This document shows, piece after piece, positions 33,683 to 44,800 of a stretch of 64,000 nucleotides of DNA (position 1 is the first letter of the stretch; every line of letters begins with the position of its first letter). The DNA is taken from NCBI GenBank assembly GCA_037893225.1, contig JAZGUH010000409.1, positions 1 through 64,000 of the forward strand, given 5' to 3'. The notes below the pieces were generated by a model. That model saw nothing but the letters and a program-made list of their open reading frames with translations, was not told where the DNA came from and did not search any database. Position numbers and translations under genes: made by a program. Source of the stretch: Hippasteria phrygiana (Eukaryota; Echinodermata; Asteroidea; Valvatida; Goniasteridae).

Positions 33683-33936
33683 TTAACCAGTTCGGGTCGG
33701 ATGACGTGTATACACACAAATGTTTTGCGGTATTCCGAACGGATGACTGATAAACACGCACTCGATCGAGGCCGGTAATATCTGTCAGCGACCCGCTCTC
33801 AGCGAGTGAGGCCGGCAATATCAGGTTGTGCTACCCGCCTGATTCCACCTGAACCCGGCTGACATCGAGGTTCGTGAAAAATATTCCCGTGCCTGGGTCC
33901 GGTGAATGTCAAAATAATCCCGGCGTGAACTGGTTA
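33683..33936. mobile_element. TTTAACCAGTTC inverted-repeat element
   Basis: Starts TTTAACCAGTTCGGGTCGG and ends GCGTGAACTGGTTAAA; about 254 bp, GC-richer than its surroundings, no frame. Resembles the TTAACCCC family in its ends but not in its interior. Confidence 0.75.
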
Positions 33937-34329
33937 AAATGTTTGTGTTTTTGTGTCTAATTAATACACTCTCAATAGTGTAGGCCTACAACAGAAGTAC
34001 AACTAAAGTGTGCAACTTTTCCTAAATACTATAACTTTTTTTCATTTATTTATGACAGTTATGAGCATTATTTTTGCTAGATATTATACAAAGAAAATTC
34101 AAGGCCAGAATTTTATAGGTGAATGTATTACTTAGTACTTTTAAAAATATATTTTATTAGTTTTTATTAATCTTTTAAATTGTTTGTAGATATGCAACCG
34201 TTTAACATACTGTACCCGTCTTTTTTCTTCTCTCAGTTTTGAGCATAAATTGAAAAAACAATAGATTCTGAGAAATGGCAACTTGCACGAGAAGATCATA
34301 TGATAAGTCAACTCTCCCACACATTACAA

Positions 34330-34500
34330 GTGTGTAAACACCTTCAATCGGGGACCTCCTATTGTCCTCCCATTGTTCATACTTTCACTTTCAAGGACCC
34401 TCATTGGTTTTGTACACAGTTTTCAACCAGGGACCTTTCTTAACCGGGGACCTTATTGTTCTCTATTGTTAAAGGTCCCCGATTGAATGTAAAAACAAAC
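34330..34500. repeat. diverged copy of the 38-39 kb MITE family
   Basis: AGTGTGTAAACACCTTCAAT at the left and CCCCGATTGAATGTA at the right form an inverted repeat. The interior CATTGGTTTTGTACAC is shared with the cluster. Confidence 0.65.
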
Positions 34501-35403
34501 CCATTGTAAATCAATGTATTTCAGCTAGTATAGGCTTCATCATCACACTGGCTAAAAACATGGAATAAAGAATCCTCAATTCTCCACTATATATTTGAGT
34601 GCGTCTGAAGTTCCTAAAATTAGCAATGATACCCTGACAAATATTAGAAAAATACGTCAATTTGCATGACGTGCATCGTGTCTCATTCCCACGCTGAAAT
34701 ATGCTGAACGTTGTGCATTCGTGTATGGTACCGGTGCGAATGCACTACATAGTACATAGTACATGTACGTGGTCGAGTCCGAGTTGACGTTGAGCCGGCC
34801 ATGCATTGCACTATCGACATTATTGCATGATGCAATGTCGATGGTGTAGTTAAAAAAAAATGAAATAAATAGAGAAATACAACATATGAGTTACCTGACC
34901 CCTCTGTTAAATCCAGGACGTTGACGTTATGACGTAGAAGAGTCGGAGTGTTTCACACAAAGCTATATTGGGCTTACTCATACCCAACGGAATTTGCTTT
35001 CTGTTCAACCATGGTTCAACGTATTACCCGACGAGTGACGTGCGAAGACTGGGGCACTATTACAGTGTGACCTCATCCATGGGTGATTCCCCGCTCGTGT
35101 CCAGCTACTGTATGTTGTCGTAAAGCTCATTATACATACAATGTCGCAATGCGCATTGACCGGGCACTGTGTGGGAATTTCCATTGCATCATCACGTTCA
35201 TGAACCTCTTCAATGCCGGAAGTAATAAATGTGCATAAAAAAAGTATAATTTCGAGTTTGCAGCACAAGCACAGCCTATATACAGTTGAAGGGATTTGTA
35301 TTTCTATTAACATATTAAATAAACATCTTGCTTTTAGTTTCCGGTAGGTTTGCACACATGCCTATCTTTATTTTATGTACACATTTGTTTCACAAGAAAA
35401 CTT

Positions 35404-35620
35404 AAAGTTAGTGTACACGATTGGTAATCCTCCAATTCTTTTTTACTGAATTATTACGAAATACTAGACTGTAAGTTAATAAATAATAGTAGTCTAAATC
35501 ATCCTGTGAAACGATGCATCCATGTGTGCCGTCGTTGTCAAGAAAAGTGAACATTTATATCGTTTCCCAACGATTTCCAGCTGGAAATCGTTGGGAAAAC
35601 TGCCCTGTAGCCTTTAATAG
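35404..35620. mobile_element. AGTGTACACGATTGG MITE, TTAA-flanked (copy 1)
   Basis: TTAA followed by AGTTAGTGTACACGATTGG, an inner perfect palindrome (CCCAACGATTTCCAGCTGGA onward), then TTTAA at the right. Relatives are at 36294-36485 and 54071-54541. TTAA flanks suggest a piggyBac-type MITE. Confidence 0.6.
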
Positions 35621-35999
35621 TCAAAGCGCGCGTGGCTACCGGACGAGTGGCGCGCCCCGGACATGCTACCCTACTGAAATAGCAAATCTGTAAAAGTCTG
35701 AGCTCAATCCGTCATCTGAAATAGTGAAAACCGTTCTGTTTTCATAAGTGATTTTGTGTACGTTCATGTTTAGATTGTTGAAATTGAAATAAGTGACAGC
35801 GTTTTGGAGGTCTTCAGTTGCAATTTTCTCGAAGATGGCTTTCAGATTGAAACTAATCATTCAATTTAAATTATTACCAAATCTATACTATTATTATATT
35901 AAATTTTATTTAATTTTTTAAATTTCTGGTAATATAACCATGGAGGAAGGAACAGATTAAACCAAGGATTCCTCAAAAGCGCATATCGCACTGTATGTA

Positions 36000-36180
36000 G
36001 CTCGAAAGCCTGAAGAAACCTGCAGGAAGACCATGATGAGGAAATTTCAGTTTTAGAGGTGGGTGGGAGGAAAACCACAGAATGATATTCTGAAGAAAAC
36101 CCACGGAATCAGGCAGGGACTGAAATACCAATCCACATGTCGGCCCTGGTGGGATTCTAACCAGGGTCACAATGGTGAAA
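36000..36180 (-). repeat. SINE-like repeat, reverse copy
   Basis: On the minus strand: CCTGGTTAGAATCCCACCAG (B-box-like), then GTGGATTGGTATTTCAGTCC and GGTTTTCCTCCC. The same order occurs at 58608-58890. Confidence 0.6.
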
Positions 36181-36293
36181 GGTGAGGGAATTAGAAGTAC
36201 TGGGGCAACCGGACTCTAAACATCTTGGGGGAAATGACATGCATCGCAACTGCTTGAACTGGATCTGTCATGCCCCGGTGCTAGGTTATTCCT

Positions 36294-36485
36294 TAAAGAT
36301 AGTGTACACGATTGGTAATCCTCCCAAATATTTTACGGAATTATCACGAAATACCGTTGTAAGTTAATAGCAGTCTCAATCATCATGTGAAATCATGGCA
36401 CCTGGTGTGCTGTCGTTTTCAAGAAAATTTGAATTTTATATAGTTTTCCAACGATTGTCGGCCGACAATCGTTGGAAATAGTCTA
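36294..36485. mobile_element. AGTGTACACGATTGG MITE (copy 2)
   Basis: TTAAAGATAGTGTACACGAT start, followed by the same body as copy 1 and an inner palindrome CCAACGATTGTCGGCCGACA onward. The right end is not clear. Confidence 0.6.
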
Positions 36486-36799
36486 GTTCCTTGACCTGAT
36501 AATTCCCTGACGTCCATATATTGCGGCTCCGTTTCGTCTAAAGTATGGTCAGGGAACCAGACTACTAGAACATAATTCTTTTTCTGCCTACGCAGATACG
36601 ATTTTTCCAGCATACACAAAACCTTAAACAGGTCAGTGTTGCAGTATTTAATTTACATATATATAATTTACATGTTTTCTTTGTTGGAACATAAATATGC
36701 AAGTCAAGTTTATAGCTGCACTAATTTGGGGGTAAGGGACACAGTCATGTGTACACGCAGCCTGAGAGTTCGCCTTCGAATGAGAAAGTAAAAGCTTTA

Positions 36800-36938
36800 A
36801 GCCCGGTTCATACTTCATGCGAATATGCGTATGCGAAGCGAATTCGTTATGGTAACAGAGAACGTCACAATGAAACTTCAATTATTGACGTCATGAAATT
36901 CGCTTCGCATTCGCATTCGCATGAAGTATGAACTGGGC
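36800..36938. mobile_element. AGCCCGGTTCATACTTCATG foldback MITE
   Basis: Left end AGCCCGGTTCATACTTCATG and right end CATGAAGTATGAACTGGGCT are inverted repeats, continuing inward with ATGCGAAGCGAATT / AATTCGCTTCGCAT. About 139 bp, non-coding. Confidence 0.85.
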
Positions 36939-38173
36939 TAGCTTTATAGAGGAAGATAATCGACCCATATAACCCATATCCCCCTTGTTTCCCCCACACC
37001 CCTCCTCTCCTGATCTACTCCACCTCGGGCGTAGGGAGTCTACAAACATAACAAAATTCCCACCTCTGGGGTACAAGTCAGCCGTTCAAAGGTATAGGGG
37101 GGCGGCGGAATGATAAATACATAAACGTATAGACCTATCATAGACCACGTCTCCCTTATGGCATCGGGGCTGTATATAATGACCAATATTGCTTGAGTGG
37201 GGAGGGATGGGGACCCTGTTTCCCATTTCATTGTGATGGAAGGTAGATCTTATAAATGGCCCACGCTCATTTTTGTGCGATCTTTGCATGAAAGTCTACA
37301 ATTATCTGTGGGGTCACCGAGATTGCGTCTTCTTTCAGTTACCCATCCTTTTAAACAAGGAAACCTTGTAATGTAAAGTTATTAATTAATGAAAATCTAC
37401 CCTGCATTGCATGATCACTGAAATCAGTACATTGAAGCAGTGCTATTTACTGCAACTTTTTGTTTGCCCCCTTTTTCATTCAATTGAGCTTCATTTTGGC
37501 ATAATTTCTATCATTTCACCACAAGATGGGCAGAAGAGTGCCCTCTATGATTTACATTTTGGATTTGGTTAAATTCATGCATTACTATTTTATTCATTCA
37601 GAAATATGTTGGGGGAACTTAAGACTTGTGATACGTATATACTGGTATACAATTTTCCCCTGAAAGAGGGAAGCGCTAGGCACAGACAAACCAGTGGCAC
37701 AACATGCAGAATGTATTAAGTTTTCCTCATCGCCTATATTTCCTTTTCACACCATGGCCCGCGCAAGTAAAAGTATACTTATTAGAAGCCTATAGATGCC
37801 GTAGTTAGAGGATCACTTTTATACCCTGGCCTCCTATATAGCCCGCGGTTTTATTGAATGTTTCCTGCCCATTATAGCTATAAACATGAAACCGGATCTG
37901 GTGGTTTCGATGAGCATTGCGAATGCGCCAATACAGGAAACTAACATGTTTGGTTTATTTTTTTGCAAGCTGTAAATTACTCGGGAACTGTCAAGTGGCA
38001 GAGTGAAAGTTTTTTTGTCTTGTATGTGTGCAGGTGGTGTTTGGATTTTCGTAATGAATCGAACGTTAAACTTCTGCTTTCGAAAATTCGATCGTTTCTG
38101 TAGTTTTCATTACGCCCACCCACCCATCCGGGCTCGGTTCTGCTAAAACATTCACACATCCTCACACACACAG

Positions 38174-38328
38174 GTGTGTAAATACATGTACCGGCAATCG
38201 CGGACTCCCTATTGTCCCTATTTTGTTTTGTACACGAATTTTAATCGTGAACGTTCGGTCAATCGTGGACCCTTTATCTACGCCCTAACCCCTTTGCCCC
38301 TAGTCCACGATTGCGGGTATTTACATAC
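38174..38328. mobile_element. long-inverted-repeat MITE, cluster copy i
   Basis: GTGTGTAAATACATGTACCGGCAATCGCGGAC at its left (split here by ATGTA relative to other copies) and the complementary TTGCGGGTATTTACATA at its right. The interior has TTTTGTACACGAATTTTAAT. Confidence 0.75.
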
Positions 38329-38550
38329 TCAGCTTTACGTTCCATACCTAGTGTGGGCATTCCTTTGTTTTCATGCAGTTAAGAAAAATGGATATAAACG
38401 CTGATTATACTCGCACCGTGAACGCTCTTTTAACCCGAATATTTGATTGTGACCCCTCTTAAAGTATTCCCCTTCATTTTGCGACAGATAACCACAACAC
38501 CAAAGTGCCTCTAAAGCTGTTTTTAGAGAGGGGGAACCTAGAGTATGTGT

Positions 38551-38736
38551 GAGTTTGTATAGCTATTCAAACCGTGGACCTTTAACAAAGAGGACAATAG
38601 GGTCCACGATTGAGTCAAGGTCCACGATTGAAAATCGTGTACAAAACCAATGGGAGGCCTTCTGAAAAAGTTGGTATAAACAAAAGAGGGACAATAGGAG
38701 GTCCGCGATTGCCGGTATTTACACACTTGTGTGTGT
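38551..38736. mobile_element. long-inverted-repeat MITE, cluster copy ii (reverse)
   Basis: Reverse orientation relative to copy iv: TGTATAGCTATTCAAACCGT at the left, ATTGCCGGTATTTACACACT at the right. Confidence 0.75.
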
Positions 38737-38830
38737 GGACGTGGGCAAGTCCACATAAGGTCCAGTGGACATCTTTTGTTCACAGGTTCACATATAGTAT
38801 GCAAGGTTATAGCACAGGTTCATACACACA

Positions 38831-39018
38831 CGTGTGTAAATACCGGCAATCGCGGACTCCCTATTGTCCCTCTTTTGTTTGTACCTTAACTTTTTCGGAA
38901 GGCCTCCCATATGTTTTGTACACGAATTTTAATCGTGGACGTTCGGTCAATCGTTGACCCTTTGTCCATATGCCCTAACCCTTTTGTCCCTAGTCCACGA
39001 TTGCCGGTATTTACATAC
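38831..39018. mobile_element. long-inverted-repeat MITE, cluster copy iii
   Basis: GTGTGTAAATACCGGCAATC at the left and GATTGCCGGTATTTACATAC at the right. The closest relative of copy i. Confidence 0.8.
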
Positions 39019-39035
39019 CCACCCACACACACACA

Positions 39036-39212
39036 AGTGTGTAAACACCGGCAATCGCGGACCTCCTATTGTCCCTCTTTTGTTTATACCAACTTTTTCA
39101 GAAGGCCTCCCATTGGTTTTGTACACGATTTTCAATCGTGGACCTTGACACAATCGCGGACCCTATTGTCTTCTTTGTTAAAGGTCCACGGTATGAATAG
39201 CTATACAAACGC
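39036..39212. mobile_element. long-inverted-repeat MITE, cluster copy iv
   Basis: AGTGTGTAAACACCGGCAAT at the left and GGTATGAATAGCTATACAAA at the right. It starts about 17 bp after copy iii, across a short CA-rich spacer. Confidence 0.75.
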
Positions 39213-40430
39213 ATATGCGTTTTCCTATACTTATGAGGACCATGAATGGAACCCTTCTTTTGTTCCCTTTGTTTGTACTTTTTCAGCTCCCATAAGGTTT
39301 CTACACGAAATTCTCCCCTCGACCCAAGTCCTCGGTGTCATTGTTATCCCTAATCCCCCATTGTCCCAAGTCCTCTCTCGTATAGCCTAACCCACTCACC
39401 TGTCAAAGGCCAGGTTTTTATAAATAAATAATGTTCACATGTGGGAAATAAATAACTGCAACACTGTTCATAATATACTGTATCCTACGTAGACACTTTT
39501 ATGAAAACATTTACCATTCACGAAATAAGACCAAACAAATCAATCTCCTATGGAATCTGATTACCAAACACACATACCTGTCATTATAGAAACATGGAAA
39601 TATAACTTCCTTATTATTCACACACGGCAAACCAATTAGGCATATATTGTTGCCGGCTTCTTTCCTTTCTTCCTCTGTACATGCCTACCCATAGGATACT
39701 AAAGGGGTATTTAGTTGTCTTTTACTTGCACAGTTTGGAGGGGGGAAAATCATGATTATTCCCTCGAAAACACAAACAAAAATGACTTGTATTATTAGCC
39801 ACACGGATGAGTTGCTATTGTTATTTATGTTTGAGAACCTGCCCTACGTCAGCCGTTTCAGATTCACATTTTCACTTTTGTAAGCATGTTCATTTCTACC
39901 TGTCGTTATTCACATTTTGTCTATAGGTAAATTACTCTTGGTTTTTGATGCATGCCTTATTTGCAGCAGCAGCTTAGCCAGGGCTGTCTCCATAGGGGGC
40001 AAGTGGGGGGGGGGGGGGGGGGGGCTCACAGTGTTTTTCTTTATAATGCTATTATTTTCTGCGTTTGCGAAATTTTCAGTGGGGGGGGGGGGGGGGGGGG
40101 GCGACTGGGGAGCGACGATTCTTTTATGGGGGCGTGCGCCCCCGGCTCCCCCAGCACCCCCCCCAGCCCCCCCCCCAGCCCCCCCCCCCCCCCCCAGCCC
40201 CCCCCCCCATGAGCTACGCCGCTGCTTATTTGGGGCCAAATTGGTGGCTATTATGTTGCAGATTATCGATTTTGCACCAAGATGTTTATTTTTTCCTGAA
40301 AAATAATGACATTGTGCTCTTAAATTGACGCTTAGGCCTATATGCCTAAATGAACGGTATTTTTACTTTTTGCCACATGAACATTACTGAGGCTCACATT
40401 TCCTACTCAAGTCCTACTTTCAGTTAAAAA

Positions 40431-40579
40431 AACAAACAAAAAAACAAAACAAACAAAACAAAACAAAACAAAACAAAACAAAACAAAACAAAACAAAACA
40501 AAACAAAACAAAACAAAACAAAACAAAACAAAACAAAACAAAACAAAACAAAACAAAACAAAACAAAACAAAACAAAAC
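40431..40579. repeat. (AAAAC)n microsatellite
   Basis: About 28 copies of AAAAC. Minus-strand frames of FVLFC repeats are artefacts. A shorter array of the same unit is at 58139-58206. Confidence 0.97.
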
Positions 40580-40851
40580 CCCAAAACTCTCCAATAAAGA
40601 ACGAATTATTTTTTCCAAAGAATGATGGGCCCCGTTCTTTTCGCCCTTTTAAATTTATTTCCTTTAACACTTTTATATTAAGCAAATCTGATCAACATTA
40701 TAAATAATTCTACCCTGAACAATTATAAACCAGTTCGGTATTTCAACTGCGCATGTACACAGTAACATGGGTCACGGGCATACCGGTCACTCGAAGTAAC
40801 TAACGCGCGCGTATGAACGCAAAAGGTGGTCTCACAACCACTGGGGTGCGT

Positions 40852-41030
40852 TTTGGCGGTCATAACCGAAAACTAGTTCTATTGTTTCTCTTTGGTTAAT
40901 CATTTTGGGAATTTGAGCATCTTATTATGGTAGAGTTCTTGCCTATTTAAAATTCTCAAAGAAATTCACCGACAAGAAACAACCGAACCAATTCTTGGTT
41001 ATGAGTATGACTGTTTATGACCGCCAAAAT
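40852..41030. mobile_element. TTTTGGCGGTCATAA inverted-repeat MITE
   Basis: TTTTGGCGGTCATAA at the left and TTATGACCGCCAAAA at the right are exact complements around about 150 bp of AT-rich non-coding DNA. Confidence 0.8.
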
Positions 41031-41577
41031 GTATAAAAATCAAGGAGATCAGTGCTCACGTACTTCATCGAGATATCGAACTGGGCTTTGACTCGTTAAT
41101 CACACAGTAAACAATAATTAAAAATGCAAAAAGTTCTATTGGTTATTATAGAGTATAACTATCGATCCACATAAAAGCCTCTTGTAGGTCTCAATCATTG
41201 TTGTTGTTTAGACTTGTTACACAATCACGGATATATAGCAGGCTATACTGCACAGGTGTTGCAAAATCAACGCCGAGCTCTCAACAATTTCCTGCTGAAC
41301 AAAATGGTTCAAAGTCCCACCGCACAAGATGTGCAAAAGTTTCTGCACGCGCCAATGAATTATTGTTGCACGTTCGCTCCCGTATACATGCAGCACACAT
41401 GCATTGTATGCAATATCCGGCCGAAAAAGAAACCGCTGGATTCGATATTCGCAATAAACGAAAACGGCAACAATCAGCCGAACAATGATTTCCGGCAATG
41501 TGTTTTGGCCACTTATATTTGTGTGTACATTGTTATTTTTAATTATTTAGATCATCCTGGAAAGAAATAAACTATGG

Positions 41578-41586
41578 TATATAAAA
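41578..41586 (+). promoter_or_regulatory. TATA box upstream of gene B
   Basis: TATATAAAA lies 178 bp before the ATG at 41764, which would give a 5' UTR of about 150 nt. It is a strong TATA match in a position that fits the signal-peptide exon downstream. Confidence 0.55.
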
Positions 41587-41763
41587 TGAGCGAGAAATGG
41601 GTTGGGGCACATTTTATGAGCTACGCACAGACCAGTGTTCCTTACCTGGCTCACTACTTCTTGTTAAAGTGTTGGCTTGAATTATCAAAAGCGGGAAACT
41701 GTTCCTCAAAGCGGAGTGGATGAGATTTATTGACCGATTGTGTGTTCCTATACGAGGAGAATT

Positions 41764-41842
41764 ATGTATTCATCTACTCTACGGACTGCTTCGCTTGCTC
41801 TAGCTTCCATGGTGATCTGGATTGTAGCTGCCAAAGCTCAAG
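41764..41842 (+). CDS. gene B candidate exon 1a, signal peptide
   Basis: ATG to donor CAAG|GTTAGA, 79 nt, phase 1. Codes for MYSSTLRTASLALASMVIWI then VAAKAQ. The hydrophobic core LALASMVIWIVAA and the AKA-Q site make a good signal peptide. The donor resembles that of gene A exon 1 (G|GTTAG). It needs an 8.6-kb intron to exon 2. Confidence 0.7.
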
Positions 41843-44800
41843 GTTAGATAAGTTTCAGAATGCAGGAAATTTTATCTCATTATGAATCACATTTGATTTG
41901 GGGGGGGGGGGGGGGGGGGGGGTGGATGGATGGGTAGCGGTGTGAAGTAGCGCATGATAAGAAGGCAGAGTGGTTTCTTTGCCATTAGAAAAATACAATA
42001 TTTGTTGATTTGCTAAGTTGATGATAAATGTGAGATTCATGAACTTTTGAGAAAGGCTGCTTTTGAGAAACCACTTTGCCACTGTTTCTCCCCCACCGAC
42101 CCACCCATCCCAGGGACTGAGCCAGCTTTACTGGGTGGGGTGAGGTGGGGGATGTGGGAGGGTCGAACGCCTCTTCTGTTTTGTTCCATGTTTTATTTTG
42201 CTTTGTTGTACTTCTACGCGTATTAACAATCTTAGCACAGGCCCGTTCGAAAACTTTTGTTTTAGCTTTTTTTACGCATCACTTCAAAAACCTGTCGGGC
42301 CTGACCCCGCCCCCGCAAACTAATTCTGGATCCCCCCTCTCTTTCTCCCGATTGTTTACAGGCGAAGATAATCCAGGTTGCCTTTTAGAGAAAGTTTTAG
42401 CACCCCCGGCCCCATAGGCCTACCCACCTCTCTCCGTTTTAACATTGTCGATAGCCACTGAAGTTGGTGGATGGGATTGGGTGGGTGAGGTGGATTGGGT
42501 CGGCAGAGTTGTGTTTCTCTGTGATATTATAATGACCCCTGCTGTAGACTGGATGTGATATTTTTCTTGATGACATCAGATTCAAAGATATAATAGAATT
42601 GCGACTCCATCCAACACTTCACAACTCACGACACAAGGCAAATTTAATTGTGGTCTGTGGTTTGTTGACGTCGATTTAGAGATTACCGCAAAATCACATG
42701 ATGTTATAAGGTGAATGAAACCTGAATGGCAAGCGAAAGTACCTAATATGATGATCGATGGTCCATAGAATAGGATTTTTTCGTGTGTCGTGGACCGCAT
42801 AGTGAAATTATGCTAATGTGTAAGCGTGCTATACTGCGTGCACGTGATAAACTGGATTACTCCACAAAATATATGGGTTATTCCATAAATTAGGGTACCA
42901 ACTTGCGACATTTTGACCCAAAATGGAAAAATTCATTGAGAGGGGATTCATTAATAATTTTCACTATAACTTAAGTATATTGACATTCCTCATTAATTGT
43001 AGCCAAAATCAGAATTGTTTTTTACTCCAGATATGCCAAATCATCATGTCAAAACCCATTCACGGTTTCACGTGTAAAGGGGACACTAAATTAGTTTTCT
43101 GCTTATTTTTGTGATAATTCATGCTCAATGTGGTATGTTTATTTTATAATGTATTTTTTTGTCTTACCCAGGATACCACATCAAGGTTTATTGTGAAAAT
43201 AACTTGATTACACTAAAAATAACAATTCGGTGCATAATTGCGTATGGGGGACACCTTTTGGTGTCCCAATTACACGTGAAACCTAGTAAATGGCCCAAAA
43301 AATAAATATTTTCAAGCATGCAATCTTTGTTATGATTTCACACTTATCAAGTGGGACATGTAATTAATGGTGATAGATCTGGATTTGCCAGTGAACCCAA
43401 TTATCTTTATATTTCTCAGAAACATTAAACAAATTTCCCGTGTAAAAGGGACAAAAAAAGTGTGTCTTGTTTACAAGTGAAACGTTCGGGCTAACGCACT
43501 GTGAATCTCGCTTAACAAGCTATTAATTCATTTAAATATAGTGCCATTTTAAAGCAGTATTAACTTGCTTTAACATAATGAAGGGCAATTTTTCATACAC
43601 ATACATGTTGTATGCGCACATGGTAGTATTTAAGAACCAAAACAACACATTTCACCAACAGTTTTTAAAATGTCGCAGCTTTGGTGTTCCTTTTACACGT
43701 GAAACAGTGAAATATTAAAGACACCATACTGTCAGGAAATTAGTCAGAAGTTTTATTCAGATATTTGGGTACAGGTACTATAATTTGAGCAACTAAAATC
43801 ATTTGTATATAATCACTGTTGGTAATACAAGGGAAACAAACATCACAATGTAAAGAGGGACACCGGCCCCCACATTTATGGAATCACCCATATGTAAAAT
43901 GTATGGGTGAAAAAATCCATAGACTGTATCGAAGAAAAAAAGTCCTCGCTCTCAACAAGGCTTTATAGCAGCCATGTCGAGTGGGACATCGCGTACATTA
44001 ATAAGGGACACAGTTCGTCCTAAAATTAATAGGCTTGGAAGTTGGAAAGATCATCCAGAAGTAGAATATAATGATGTACACGACCATCCCTTGAAAATTG
44101 TTGAACATCAATGACGAACATAATTTCGGCGACGCCAGTTTGGTTCGGAAAATTCGGACCGTCGGAGGCTGCACTATGTGCGGCGCCAGTTCAATAATAT
44201 TGTTTCCTCGTTTCTCCGTAAATATTATACGTTATGGTAGAACTTCCACACCCAGACACTGTTTAACATGGATATTTTGACTCAACTTACTAGTAGAATA
44301 GCTATTAACAAGCTGGCAGTAATTTTGAACTGAAAATGTTGCGACCATTTTTAATTTAAATGCTTGCCGGCCATCTTGGACAAAAATAACAGATTACAAA
44401 TAGAAAGGTCCTCATTCTCCTCTTTTTGCAAAAACAACCTGGACGACCAACTGGTATTTTTTTTGGATACGATTTGAAGCTTTGCATGGTAGGTGCGATA
44501 TGAGAGAGACTGGGATTGCGGGTAACACCATGTGAAATAAATCTCTTTTAGGAAGAAGTGTGGTTCTGTGTGAACCGGGGTGACTGTGTAACTCGACGTT
44601 TCGGATATGTGCTTATGTGTCCTCAGGAGTGTGAGTGATGTGTGTGATGTATTTTTTTTAAAACTTAGCCTAACTAAAGTGTCTAGCAAATAGCAATCAG
44701 AAGACGGGCACTGCTTTTTAGTATTTCAAAATAGGTCCTATGCAAATAAATGTTTAAAAAGTTGCTTTTCCGGTCAGGAGACACAGTTGTGAAGTACGAG

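Larger units (their letters stand above)
32302..41763. other. intergenic region between gene A and gene B, repeat-rich
   Basis: No galaxin exon or other recognisable exon was found on either strand. Contents: repeat copies listed separately, GGATCCAGGGGGG-type repeat fragments with G/C homopolymers (33182-33260, 33390-33545, 39975-40210), and an AAAAC array. Open frames over the arrays are artefacts. Confidence 0.55.

Noticed and set aside
39910..40306. Gly-rich and Pro-rich frames on both strands
   Set aside because: They come from poly-G and poly-C runs of a low-complexity repeat.
40407..40685. Minus-strand FVLFC-repeat frame
   Set aside because: Translation of an (AAAAC)n array.
41198..41570. 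Two overlapping frames of 96-118 codons just before gene B
   Set aside because: No recognisable domain or splice structure; the second ends just before the TATA box. Probably promoter-region DNA.
32302..41763. Possible extra galaxin exons between genes A and B
   Set aside because: I scanned for TG(C/T)TG(C/T) pairs in frame with typical flanks and found none; only repeats are present.
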